From: Salinispora tropica CNB-440
GTDB lineage: Bacteria > Actinomycetota > Actinomycetes > Mycobacteriales > Micromonosporaceae
Length of the DNA stretch: 64,000 nt
Direction of reading: 5' to 3'
Assembly (NCBI RefSeq): GCF_000016425.1
Contig: NC_009380.1
Location: forward strand, 2,856,144-2,920,143
Below are positions 53,710-61,885 of this stretch, piece after piece. The notes under the pieces are model-generated. The model had not been told where the DNA came from and made no database searches. It was given only the letters and a program-made list of their open reading frames with translations. The position numbers were made by a program, and so were the translations under genes. How positions within the stretch are numbered: the first letter of the stretch is position 1; every line of letters begins with the position of its first letter.

Positions 53710-54932
53710 CTGGGAGCAGCCCCCGCGCGGTGAGCCGACGCGGTCTACTCACCGGCGGTGCCCTGGCTGCCGGTGGCGCGCTCGGCGCCGCCGTGGCGGT
53801 CACCGCCGCCGGCTCCGACGATCCCGCGACCCGCCCCGCCGCGACGACGCCGGTGGCGGAGATCGGGCTCGCCGTCGAACCGTTCCACGGGACTCGCCAG
53901 GCCGGGGTCGCCACCGAACCGCAGGCACACGCGGCGTTCGTCGCGCTCGTCCTCCGGCCGGAGACGGACCGGAAGGCGCTGGGACGGATGCTACGACTGC
54001 TCTCCGACGACGCCGCCCGCCTCACCCAGGGCCGTCCCGCCCTGGCCGACACCGAGCCGGAGCTCGGGCTCCTGCCAGCCCGGCTGACCGTGACCTTCGG
54101 TTTCGGTCCCGGTTTCTACCGGGCGGCCAACCTCGACGAGCGGCGGCCACCGTCGGTGGCCGCCCTCCCGGCGTTCGGCATCGACCGGCTCTCCCCCCGC
54201 TGGTCCGGCGGAGACCTGCTGCTACAGATCTGCGCCGACGATCCGCTGACCGTCACGCATGCCCAGCGGGTGCTGGTGAAGGACAGCCGCCCCTTCGCCA
54301 CCGTCGCCTGGGTGCAGCAGGGCTTCCGGCGCGCGGCCGGGGCCGAGCCGGGGCGCACCCAGCGCAACCTGTTCGGCCAACTCGACGGCACCGCCAACCC
54401 GAAGCCGGGCGCTCCCCTGGAGACCGCGGTATGGGTGCCAGACGGGCCGACCTGGCTGCGCGACAGCACCACTCTGGTCGTCCGACGAATCAGCATGAAC
54501 CTGGAGACGTGGGATCTCCTCGGCCGCACCGACCGGGAGTTGTCCGTCGGCCGCCGGCTCGACACCGGCGCGCCGCTGACCGGCACGGACGAACACGACG
54601 AGCCCGACTTCACCGCCCTCGGGTCGGGCGGGCTCACCGTCATCCCGGACTTCTCCCACCTGACCCGCTCCCATGTTGCCGAGGACCGGCTCCGGATTCT
54701 GCGCCGCCCCTACAATTACGATGGCGTACCCAGCGCCGACGGCACTGCGGACAGCGGCCTGATCTTCGCCTCCTACCAGGCCGACATCACCCGTCAGTTC
54801 CTACCCATCCAACGACGGCTGGCCGAACGGGACCTACTCAACGAGTGGACCACCCCCATCGGCTCTGCCGTCTTCGCGATCCCACCCGGCTGCTCCGAAG
54901 GCGGCTGGATCGGCCAGCAACTGCTCGGCTGA
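53706..54932 (+). CDS. Tat-exported DyP-type heme peroxidase
   Basis: The 408-residue peroxidase has a twin-arginine signal SRRGLLTGGALAAGGALG (about residues 9-26). The DyP motif GXXDG appears as FGQLDGTANP (about 221-230). The later FASYQADITRQFLPIQRRL has the conserved Arg. It is EfeB/DyP-like and should work outside the membrane on dyes, phenols or heme. GTG 53706 overlaps the PCuAC stop. The neighbours suggest a link to copper or oxidative stress rather than an efeUOB iron system, as efeU and efeO are absent. Confidence 0.9.
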   Translation: MTGSSPRAVSRRGLLTGGALAAGGALGAAVAVTAAGSDDPATRPAATTPVAEIGLAVEPFHGTRQAGVATEPQAHAAFVALVLRPETDRKALGRMLRLLSDDAARLTQGRPALADTEPELGLLPARLTVTFGFGPGFYRAANLDERRPPSVAALPAFGIDRLSPRWSGGDLLLQICADDPLTVTHAQRVLVKDSRPFATVAWVQQGFRRAAGAEPGRTQRNLFGQLDGTANPKPGAPLETAVWVPDGPTWLRDSTTLVVRRISMNLETWDLLGRTDRELSVGRRLDTGAPLTGTDEHDEPDFTALGSGGLTVIPDFSHLTRSHVAEDRLRILRRPYNYDGVPSADGTADSGLIFASYQADITRQFLPIQRRLAERDLLNEWTTPIGSAVFAIPPGCSEGGWIGQQLLG

Positions 54933-54948
54933 CCTCGACAGGAGAACC

Positions 54949-55539
54949 ATGCGGACCAGCACCCGCCCGAGACCCGCCGGCTTCCTCGCCGCCGTCCTCA
55001 CCGCCGCCGCGCTGCTGCTCGTACCGGCCTCCCCAGCCGCCGCGCACAATTCCCTGAAGGCCACCACTCCGGCCAAGGACGCCGAGCTGGACGCGGCGCC
55101 GACCGAGATCACCCTGGAGTTTCTCCAGCGGCTCGATCCAGCGTTCACCACCATCATTCTCTCCGACGCCGCGGAGCAGAAGGTGCCGACCAGCGAACCC
55201 GTGGTTACCGGGACGAAAGGCACAATAGGCATCGAGGGCACTTTGGCGAACGGCACCTACACCGTCGCGTACCGGGTGGTCTCCGCCGACGGGCACCCGG
55301 TCCAGGGCTCGTACGCGTTCACCGTCGCCGACCCCGCCGGCACCGAGGCGCCGGTACCGTCGCCCCCCGCTACGACGCCGACCGAGCCCGCGTTGGCCAG
55401 CCCGGCGGCGGCGACCGGTGACGACGGCGGTGGCGGTGGCGGTGGAATCGGCGCCCCGGCGGTGGTCGGCGGTGGAATCCTGTTGGTGCTGATAGCCGGC
55501 GCCCTGGTGCTATTACGCCGCCGACGCGGTACGACCTGA
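54949..55539 (+). CDS. copC: CopC-domain copper-binding membrane-anchored protein
   Basis: The 196-residue protein has a Sec signal peptide cleaved before AHNSLKATTP, leaving a near-N-terminal His as copper ligand, as in CopC. ADGHPVQGSYAFTV (about 105-118) supplies the conserved Asp and His. A Gly-rich linker (about 150-162) leads to one C-terminal helix and a basic RRRR end. It probably binds Cu(II) at the outer face. No CopD partner follows. ACAGGAGA precedes ATG 54949. A strong terminator follows directly. Confidence 0.9.
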   Translation: MRTSTRPRPAGFLAAVLTAAALLLVPASPAAAHNSLKATTPAKDAELDAAPTEITLEFLQRLDPAFTTIILSDAAEQKVPTSEPVVTGTKGTIGIEGTLANGTYTVAYRVVSADGHPVQGSYAFTVADPAGTEAPVPSPPATTPTEPALASPAAATGDDGGGGGGGIGAPAVVGGGILLVLIAGALVLLRRRRGTT

Positions 55540-55584
55540 CCAAGGGGTGTCAGGCGGCGCCGAACGCCGCCCGACACCCCTTGG
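55540..55584 (+). terminator. Terminator after copC
   Basis: A 20-bp stem with one mismatch (55540-55559 with 55565-55584) and a 5-nt loop lies immediately after the copC stop. It is also 41 bp beyond the cbiO stop on the other strand, so it may act in both directions. Confidence 0.82.
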
Positions 55585-55625
55585 AGCCCGCTCCCTGCGG
55601 CATCAGCGCCGTCACCGCCGCCGCG

Positions 55626-56477
55626 CTACGGCGGCGACCGGTCGTCTGGCCCATCACCGTTGAGCAGCACGGCGAGTTCGGCCGCGGCGCGGGGGCGGGC
55701 CCCCGCCAAATCCGGGATCCGGTCCAGGAGCCGGTGCACCAGCGGCGCCCACGCCGGCACCAGGTGCGCCGCCGCGAGCAGCTCCCCATCGGCAAGCCCG
55801 TCCGCCGTGGCTACGGTGCGCACGCTGCCGTCGGAGACCACGGCAACCGCATCCGCCCAGCGGAAGGCGAGGTCGACATCGTGGGTGGAGAGCACCACCG
55901 TCGTACCCGCGGTGTGCAGGTCGTGCAGGGTCCGCAGCAGAGTTTCCACCCCGGCTGGGTCGAGCCCGGCGGTCGGTTCGTCGAGAATCAGTAGCCGCGG
56001 GTGCATCGCGACCGCGCCGGCGATGGCCACCCGCTTGCGCTGGCCGTAGGAGAGCAGATGGGTCGGTCGGTCGGCAATCGCCAACACACCGAGTGCCGCC
56101 AGCGCCGCGTCGCAGCGCCGCCGCACCTGCTCGGCCGGCAGGCCCAGGTTGACCGGTCCGAAGGAGACATCCTGCCGGACGTTGGCGGAGAAGAGCTGGT
56201 CGTCCGGGTCCTGCACCACCAGTTGCACCTGCTGCCGCAGCTCCCGCAGGCCGGCCCTGGTGTGCCGCACCCGGGTACCGGCGACGGCAACCTGGCCCGC
56301 GGCGGGCCGCAGCGAGCCGGCCGCCAGCCGGAACAGAGTGGTCTTGCCGCCGCCGTTCGGGCCCAGCACGGCCAGCCGCTGACCCGTGTCGACCCGGAGG
56401 TTGACGCCGGTCAGGACCGGCTGACCCGACTGGTAGGCGAAGCTCACCCCGTCGAACTCCAGCAGTGGGGCGCTCAC
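55626..56477 (-). CDS. cbiO: Cobalt ECF transporter ATPase
   Basis: The 283-residue ATPase has Walker A GPNGGGKTT (about 39-47), Q-loop VVQDPDDQLFSANVRQDV (the ECF-type Q-loop), signature LLSYGQRKRVAIAGA (about 139-153) and Walker [14 protein letters not shown]. It energises the cobalt uptake complex with CbiQ and the substrate unit CbiMN. GTG 56477 overlaps the cbiQ stop. It is last in the riboswitch-controlled operon. Nickel is the alternative metal, but the riboswitch points to cobalt. Confidence 0.92.
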   Translation of the reverse strand: MSAPLLEFDGVSFAYQSGQPVLTGVNLRVDTGQRLAVLGPNGGGKTTLFRLAAGSLRPAAGQVAVAGTRVRHTRAGLRELRQQVQLVVQDPDDQLFSANVRQDVSFGPVNLGLPAEQVRRRCDAALAALGVLAIADRPTHLLSYGQRKRVAIAGAVAMHPRLLILDEPTAGLDPAGVETLLRTLHDLHTAGTTVVLSTHDVDLAFRWADAVAVVSDGSVRTVATADGLADGELLAAAHLVPAWAPLVHRLLDRIPDLAGARPRAAAELAVLLNGDGPDDRSPP

Positions 56478-57241
56478 CAGGGAGACCCCGGCCCGGTGGT
56501 GACCGTGACGATCGTGGCGAGCAGCACCGTGGTCGCCGCGACGAACGGCACCGACACCCGGTGGGCCTCCACCTGCACGGCGAGTGAACCGGTGTAGCCC
56601 CGTACTGCCAGTCCTTCCTCCAGCCGCCGCGCCCGGCGCAACGCCCGGACGAACACCGCCCCCGCCTGACCGGCCAGGGACCGGTAGGTGGTCCGCCAGG
56701 TACGGAAACCAAGCCGCGCCGCCTGCGCCTGCCGGACCGCACGCACGCTCTCCACCAGCAGGAAGAGCATCCGGTACGTCAGCGCGGCAATCTCGGTGAC
56801 CGCCGGGGGGATCCCCAACCGATGCAGTCGTGGCAGGACGTCCGACAGCGGTGTGGTGGCGCTGAACAGCAGCAGGCAGGTCAACGCCGCCACAGACCGG
56901 CCCGCGGTCTGCGCCGCCACCGACAGGCCCACGGGGTCAATGGCCAGCCGGGCTGGAGCCGACATCGACACCAGCAACGGGACGGTCGACGTGGCCACGA
57001 AGAGCAACGGGACCCGGGCCGCCCGCAGCACCACGACCAACGGCACCCGTGCGGCGGCCAGCAGCACCGCCGCCGCTCCACCGGACAAGAACGCGCCGGG
57101 CCAGGTGGGCAGGGCCACCGCGCAGACCAGCAACCCGAGCGCGAGCAGCGCCTTCTCGGCGGGATGCCGGGTTCGCCAGGGGCCGGTATGCGCGGCGACG
57201 TCGAGGGCAAACACGCTAACCGCGCTGCCGGTCGGCAGCAT
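56474..57241 (-). CDS. cbiQ: Cobalt ECF transporter T component
   Basis: The 255-residue transmembrane coupling protein has about five helices. Ala-Arg coupling motifs for the ATPase appear in QAQAARLGFRTWRTTYRS (near 165) and ALRRARRLEEGLAVRGYTG (about 200-218). ATG 57241 lies inside the end of cbiN (26-bp overlap); no other start fits. It transmits ATP-driven motion from CbiO to CbiM. Confidence 0.9.
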   Translation of the reverse strand: MLPTGSAVSVFALDVAAHTGPWRTRHPAEKALLALGLLVCAVALPTWPGAFLSGGAAAVLLAAARVPLVVVLRAARVPLLFVATSTVPLLVSMSAPARLAIDPVGLSVAAQTAGRSVAALTCLLLFSATTPLSDVLPRLHRLGIPPAVTEIAALTYRMLFLLVESVRAVRQAQAARLGFRTWRTTYRSLAGQAGAVFVRALRRARRLEEGLAVRGYTGSLAVQVEAHRVSVPFVAATTVLLATIVTVTTGPGSPW

Positions 57242-57527
57242 CGCGCTGCCGGGTCCGAGCAACGCCGAAGTAGTAGCCGAGCAGGCCGGCACCGAGCGCG
57301 GCCTGGACGGCGAAGAGTCCCGACTCCACCTCGGCCGACGGCGGCTCGTAGATCGGCGAGAACCACGGCTGGTAGTCGGGGTGGTCGTCCACGATGGCCT
57401 GCTCAGCAAGGGCGTCCGCGCCGGAGAAGGGCTCCTCCCCCGACCCGAGGCCGAACGCCAGCGGCACCACCGCCAGGAACAGCACCGCGAGCAGCAGCAG
57501 CAGGTTGATCCAAGAGAAGCGCCTCAT
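57216..57527 (-). CDS. cbiN: Cobalt transporter accessory component (CbiN/PDGLE type)
   Basis: The 103-residue protein has two helices (about 7-26 and 70-88) with an external loop containing the [19 protein letters not shown] stretch, the CbiN layout. CbiN assists loading of metal into CbiM. ATG 57527 overlaps the cbiM stop (ATGA). The loop also has a [13 protein letters not shown] segment common in CbiN. Confidence 0.9.
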   Translation of the reverse strand: MRRFSWINLLLLLAVLFLAVVPLAFGLGSGEEPFSGADALAEQAIVDDHPDYQPWFSPIYEPPSAEVESGLFAVQAALGAGLLGYYFGVARTRQRDAADRQRG

Positions 57528-58204
57528 ACCCGCACCTCCGCCACCGGACGCAGCAGCCCGAGCCGGCGCAGGTCATCCCCACTGGTCCGGCTCAACAGGC
57601 GGACCACCAGAACGGTCAGCAGCCCCTCGCTGATCGCCAGCGGAATCTGGGTCACGGCGAAAATCCCACCGAACTTCGCCAGCGCACCGACGATGCCAGA
57701 CATCGGGTCGGGGAACGCCAGGGCCAGCTGGGCGACGGTGACACTGTAGGTCGCCAGGTTGCCCAGGGCCGCAGCGGCGAACACCGCCGGGCCCAGGCCG
57801 CCGCCGGCGCGACGGACCACGGTGTAGCTCCCGTACGCCACCCAGGGGCCGACGATCGCCATCGAGAAGACGTTCGCGCCCAACGTACTCAGCCCGCCGT
57901 GTGCCAACAGCAGCGCCTGGAACAGCAGAACGATGCCGCCCAGCACGCTCATCACCGGCGGGCGGAACAGCACCGCCCCCAGCCCGGTGCCAGTTGGATG
58001 GGAACTCGACCCGGTCACCGACGGGATCTTCAGTGCGGACAGCGCGAAGGTGAAGGCACCGGCCGCTCCGAGTAGCAGTTTCGAATCTGGATCTGCACGG
58101 ACCTGCCGGACCAGGGCCCGACTCCCGTGGACGACGAATGGCGCGGACACGACGAACCACGCCACGGCTTGTTCCGGAGGGAGATACCCCTCGGCGATAT
58201 GCAT
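57524..58204 (-). CDS. cbiM: Cobalt ECF transporter substrate-specific component
   Basis: The 226-residue membrane protein begins [10 protein letters not shown], where the N-terminal Met-His forms the Co(II) site of Cbi[24 protein letters not shown] (about 61-83) carries further ligand histidine. Six to seven helices are expected. ATG 58204 has GGAAGGGAAGG upstream. It is the first gene of the operon, and its leader is a cobalamin riboswitch, so repletion of vitamin B12 should shut off cobalt import. Confidence 0.95.
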   Translation of the reverse strand: MHIAEGYLPPEQAVAWFVVSAPFVVHGSRALVRQVRADPDSKLLLGAAGAFTFALSALKIPSVTGSSSHPTGTGLGAVLFRPPVMSVLGGIVLLFQALLLAHGGLSTLGANVFSMAIVGPWVAYGSYTVVRRAGGGLGPAVFAAAALGNLATYSVTVAQLALAFPDPMSGIVGALAKFGGIFAVTQIPLAISEGLLTVLVVRLLSRTSGDDLRRLGLLRPVAEVRV

Positions 58205-58245
58205 CGAACGACCTTCCCTTCCAGCACCTCGTGGATGAGATCCGT

Positions 58246-58391
58246 GTCAAGGCCGGTCTCCTGGCTTCCGGATCGACGTTCACTCCAGCCTTCCCAGGCC
58301 TGGTTGGCCCAGTGGCATAGTCAGAGATCACTACCCGGTCACAGTGGCGAGGGCCGCGCCGGTCTTCCACCGGCTTCCCGTGCACCTTGAC
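58246..58391 (-). promoter_or_regulatory. Cobalamin (AdoCbl) riboswitch controlling cbiMNQO
   Basis: Read on the minus strand, the leader has the P1 stem GTCAAGG (58385-58391) pairing with CCTTGAC (58246-58252). A GGGAAGCCGGTG...CCGGCGCGGCCCTCGCCACTGT core follows the 5' side. Then comes GGGAAGGC and the B12 box GAAGCCAGGAGACCGGCC next to the 3' P1 strand. About 40 nt separate it from cbiM and include the ribosome binding site, suggesting control of translation, although I see no explicit anti-Shine-Dalgarno pairing. Confidence 0.93.
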
Positions 58392-58509
58392 GGCGAGAGG
58401 CTATCGGGCGGCTGCCCGGACGGCAAGCTGTCGGTTCACACTGATCGACGCGCGCCTCCGCCACGCGCAACGCCCCGACGCCACGCTCTCCGCCGCGGGC
58501 CAGGAGGAT

Positions 58510-59325
58510 TCAGCGCGGGCCAGACTCCGGCTTTCTGGCCGTCAGCATGGCGTAGCCGAGGACACCGTCGGCGACCGCGGCACGGGCCGCGGCCAGAACC
58601 GCCGGGGCACGGGCGAAGTCCAGGCCGAGTGCCGCAGCCTCGTCACCAGCGGTCATCCGCAGCACGGTCAGGCGCGCCTCGATCTGGTCGATCATCGTGG
58701 TGACCGCATGGTCGCGCCGTTCGGCGTGGGTTGTGGTCAACCCCGCGTCGGCCAGCAGGGCAACGTACTCGTCGAGGGGACGCGCATCGGCAACACAGGC
58801 GATCCACGCCCCCAATCCGGTCAGTTCAGATGGCAGCCGGTCGGGGACGGCGATGACATCGGCCATCCCCAGTCGACCGCCCGGGACCAGCACCCGGGCC
58901 AGTTCCTCGGCCGCCGTGGGCTTGTCCGGGAAGGTGCAGAAGGCGCATTCACAGACCACCACGTCAACCGTGTGTGAGTCGGCGCTGAGCCGCTCGGCGT
59001 CTCCCTGCTGGAACCGCACCCGGTCGGCGAGCCCGAGGGAACGGGCCGCCCGGGTGGCGGCCGCGACATTGGGACCGGCAAGATCCACACCGGTCACCGT
59101 GCAGCCGTACTCGGACGCCAGCAGCAACGCGCTCGCACCCCGTCCGCTCGCCACGTCGAGCACGCGTTCACCGCTGCTCAGCGCCAGTCGGGCGGCGAGT
59201 CGACGGGTCAGCGGCGAACCGCCGGGATGGTAGGCCTCGCCGAGGAGCAGGGCGACCAGGTCCGAACCGTAGACCGCGGCGCAACAACTCTTCGGGTACG
59301 CCGCGGGCTCACTCGCCGACGTCAC
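58510..59325 (-). CDS. Class I methyltransferase with N-terminal Cys pair
   Basis: The 271-residue SAM methyltransferase has motif I VLDVASGRGASALLLA (about 55-70), the acidic beta-2 end GVDLAG, and VVVCECAFCTFPDK (about 121-134). An N-terminal YPKSCCAAVYGSD (about 10-22) and Cys residues in the active-site loop recall metalloid methyltransferases, but ArsM identity is not proven. GTG 59325 overlaps the radical SAM stop, so it is the second gene of a tight pair and may methylate the radical enzyme's product. Confidence 0.8.
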   Translation of the reverse strand: MTSASEPAAYPKSCCAAVYGSDLVALLLGEAYHPGGSPLTRRLAARLALSSGERVLDVASGRGASALLLASEYGCTVTGVDLAGPNVAAATRAARSLGLADRVRFQQGDAERLSADSHTVDVVVCECAFCTFPDKPTAAEELARVLVPGGRLGMADVIAVPDRLPSELTGLGAWIACVADARPLDEYVALLADAGLTTTHAERRDHAVTTMIDQIEARLTVLRMTAGDEAAALGLDFARAPAVLAAARAAVADGVLGYAMLTARKPESGPR

Positions 59326-60914
59326 CGGATCCGCCGCCCGACGTTGGTGGCGTCCGGTGCCACCCGCCGCCCGGCGGCACCACCGTCGGAACGCTGCGCG
59401 ACCTTCGACCCGTACGGGGAGTCGGTGATCATCGAGCGCAGTACGAGTGCGTTGGGCACCACGTCGGCGACCGGCACCCCGGACATCTGCTCGCGGACCT
59501 GTTCCCGGTAGCCGACCGAGTTGTAGGCGCAGAACGGGATCAATCTACCGTCCGGGGTGATCTCCTCGACGCAACACTTCATCAGCTGCCGCACATTGAG
59601 CGTGTACGGGTCCTGGAAGTCCTGGATCACGACCATGAAGGCACGGTCGGTTAGGTCCGCGACCGCCTCGGGCAGGTTGACTCCGCAGGCGTCGGCGCAG
59701 TCCAGCGCCGCGGCGGTCTGGGCGAGGCGTGCGCTGGTCGTGTCGGTGCCCATGAACGCCGACGCCGACCACAGCTTCTCCAACGCCTCCCGGACAGCAG
59801 GGTCCGGCACCACCCGGTTGGCGACGTAGTCCAGGTAGTCCGCCACATCGAGCAGCCGGGGAATCGGCACCACCGCGAAGTCCTCGGCGCCGGGCGTTCC
59901 CGAGGTGAGCAGATAGGTGATCGACCGGCAGGTCGGAAAGCAGCACGGCACCGGGAAGAAGTCCTCGGCCCGGAACCAGTCGGGCCGCTGCCGCGCGACG
60001 AGATGGATGATGTCGGAGTTGGTCAGCCGGGTCAGTGGGTCGAAGGGCGTGTGCCGGCCGGAGTGGGTGACCGGCTGGAACGAGACGCTGCGCACCGCCG
60101 GGTGGGCGAGGCCGTGGCTGATGATCGCACCGAGTTCGTGCTCGTTGAGCCCCCGTTCGACCGCGGCCACCAGGGTGACGGTCAAGCCGACCTCGGCACA
60201 GTTGTCCAACGCTCGCTGCTTGATCTTGCGCAGGTCCCGACCGCGGATCTCCCGGTGTGTTCGCTCGTCGAACCCGTCGAACTGCAGGTAGATGTTGACC
60301 GTACGGCCCGGGCGGTTCCGCTCGCCGAGTGCCGCCACGAACGCCTGATCACTGGCGAGCCGGATTCCGTTGGTGTTGAGGTTGACCGCCCGAATCGGGC
60401 GGGCCTGTGCAGCGTCGACGAAATCCAGGATCTGTCGATGGATGGTGGGCTCTCCGCCGGAGAACATCACCACTTCGGCCTCGCCCTCACTCGCCACGAA
60501 GACATCGAGCATCTGCTCACACTGTGCGAGGTTGATGGAGTACCCATCGGTCTGGTGGCCGGAGTCGGCGAAGCAGATCGGGCAGTCGAGGTTGCAGCCG
60601 GTGTTGACCTCGATAATGCCCAGGCAAGCATGCTGCTTGTGTTCCGGGCACAGCCCACAGTCCGCCGGGCAGCCGTCGCGTACCTCGGTCTGAAAGGTCA
60701 GCGGGATCGTGCCGGGCTTGTTGAATCGGGCGCTGTCGAGGTACATCCGCGCGTCGCCGTACACCAGTGCCTCGAACTGGCCGTGCTCCGGGCAGCGCTT
60801 ACGAAGATAGACCTTGTCGTCACGGAGGTTGACCTGTCCGTCGACAACAACCTTGCACACCGGGCAGATCGACTTTGTGTACTCGACGAACACCTCATCC
60901 CGGTCCCGCTTCAT
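59322..60914 (-). CDS. Radical SAM enzyme of the MJ0619/Tes-like family
   Basis: The 530-residue protein starts with a rubredoxin-like zinc site (CPVCKVVV ... KRCPEHGQ, about 16-50), then CGLCPEHKQHACLG near 85-98. The radical SAM motif CNLDCPICF follows (about 107-115), then FSGGEPTIH and NLNTNGIRL. Extra Cys (CCFPTC, CADAC, CC) in the C-terminal half suggest an additional iron-sulfur cluster. Archaeal members (MJ0619, Tes) couple lipid alkyl chains; others are uncharacterised. ATG 60914 is chosen; ATG 60926 is possible. It is coupled to the methyltransferase. Confidence 0.82.
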   Translation of the reverse strand: MKRDRDEVFVEYTKSICPVCKVVVDGQVNLRDDKVYLRKRCPEHGQFEALVYGDARMYLDSARFNKPGTIPLTFQTEVRDGCPADCGLCPEHKQHACLGIIEVNTGCNLDCPICFADSGHQTDGYSINLAQCEQMLDVFVASEGEAEVVMFSGGEPTIHRQILDFVDAAQARPIRAVNLNTNGIRLASDQAFVAALGERNRPGRTVNIYLQFDGFDERTHREIRGRDLRKIKQRALDNCAEVGLTVTLVAAVERGLNEHELGAIISHGLAHPAVRSVSFQPVTHSGRHTPFDPLTRLTNSDIIHLVARQRPDWFRAEDFFPVPCCFPTCRSITYLLTSGTPGAEDFAVVPIPRLLDVADYLDYVANRVVPDPAVREALEKLWSASAFMGTDTTSARLAQTAAALDCADACGVNLPEAVADLTDRAFMVVIQDFQDPYTLNVRQLMKCCVEEITPDGRLIPFCAYNSVGYREQVREQMSGVPVADVVPNALVLRSMITDSPYGSKVAQRSDGGAAGRRVAPDATNVGRRIR

Positions 60915-61065
60915 GGCTCTCACCATTCCACGGCGCACTGCCCCGGCACGCCGGCTTGGTCGAATACCGCCCGGCGTGGGCTGACCGGGCCGGCGACACC
61001 CCGGCCCCGTGCTGAGGGCCGGAGCGGCAGCACCTGGCACCGGCGGGTCACCTGGCGGTAACGGG

Positions 61066-61629
61066 TCAACCTGGCACTGGCGCGCGGGCGCGGAGCAGGG
61101 CCGCCACCCACTCACACCACTCACGATTCTCCTGCTCGAAGCGACGCCCCCGCAGGCAGGTGAGGTACGGCCCGATCTGGTCACTCTCGCGCAGGAACGT
61201 CTCCTCGGTCAGGTCACCGCGCAGCTGCCGGAGCGTCCGGTCAAAGAGTTCCACCTTGGCAGCGGCGATGCCCGCGCGCTCCTCGAGCTGGGCGATGACC
61301 GGTGCCGGGTCGAGCCGGTCAACGGCCTGGACCATGACAAGCAGATCCTCCCGAATGGACGAGGGCTTCGACGGCACTGCGGCGAAGGCGGCCAGTTCGG
61401 CGAGGCCGGCGGGGGTGACCGTGAACAGCCGCTTGTTGGGACGGTCGTGCTGGATGACCTGGCGACCGGCGATCAGCCCCGCCCGTTCCAGCTTGGCCAA
61501 CTCGGCATAGAGCTGCTGGGGCACCGCGTACCAGAAGTTGGAGAAGGAGACGTCGAAGATCTTGGCTAGCTGGTAGCCGCTGTACTCACCATCGAGCAGC
61601 ACCGCCAGCACCGCGTGCCGCAGCGCCAT
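61066..61629 (-). CDS. PadR-family transcriptional regulator
   Basis: The 187-residue regulator has the PadR winged helix (LRHAVLAVLLDGEYSGYQLAK at 3-23, VPQQLYAELAKLERAGLI near 38-55) and a C-terminal helical dimerisation domain with two Trp/Glu-rich helices. ATG 61629 has GGGAGGT upstream. It is divergent from the LLM oxidoreductase across 256 bp that include four 16-bp tandem repeats, and follows the radical SAM operon in reverse. It probably represses itself and the oxidoreductase. Confidence 0.88.
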   Translation of the reverse strand: MALRHAVLAVLLDGEYSGYQLAKIFDVSFSNFWYAVPQQLYAELAKLERAGLIAGRQVIQHDRPNKRLFTVTPAGLAELAAFAAVPSKPSSIREDLLVMVQAVDRLDPAPVIAQLEERAGIAAAKVELFDRTLRQLRGDLTEETFLRESDQIGPYLTCLRGRRFEQENREWCEWVAALLRARAPVPG

Positions 61630-61757
61630 GGTCAGACCTCCCACTCCGAGTGATGACGGATGTCGGCGGGCCGGCACCGCGTCCCGCCGGCTCTTCCCCC
61701 GACCAGTACTCAATGATATGACTATTCCTGTTGATGACTACCGGTGGCAGTCCTCCC

Positions 61758-61821
61758 TACCGTCACCGCCGCCCACCGTCACCACTGCTCACCGTCACCA
61801 CTGCCCACCGTCACCACGCGG
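61758..61821. repeat. Four 16-bp tandem repeats upstream of the LLM oxidoreductase
   Basis: Units at 61758-61773, 61774-61789, 61790-61805 and 61806-61821 share CACCGTCACCACTGC-like sequence. The middle two differ in one base. The 16-bp length breaks reading frame, so this is noncoding and sits 65 bp before the start codon in the PadR/LLM divergent region. Confidence 0.8.
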
Positions 61822-61885
61822 AACGAGGCGGCCCCCACCGGCCGCTCTACCCCGGGACCCCCCGGTGACCTGGAAGGACACCCCG

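Noticed and set aside
53706..54932. EfeB of an efeUOB ferrous-iron importer
   Set aside because: Neither an EfeU permease nor an EfeO protein is encoded nearby; neighbours are copper proteins.
61758..61821. Possible CRISPR array
   Set aside because: Units are contiguous 16-bp tandem repeats with no spacers, and no cas genes are present.
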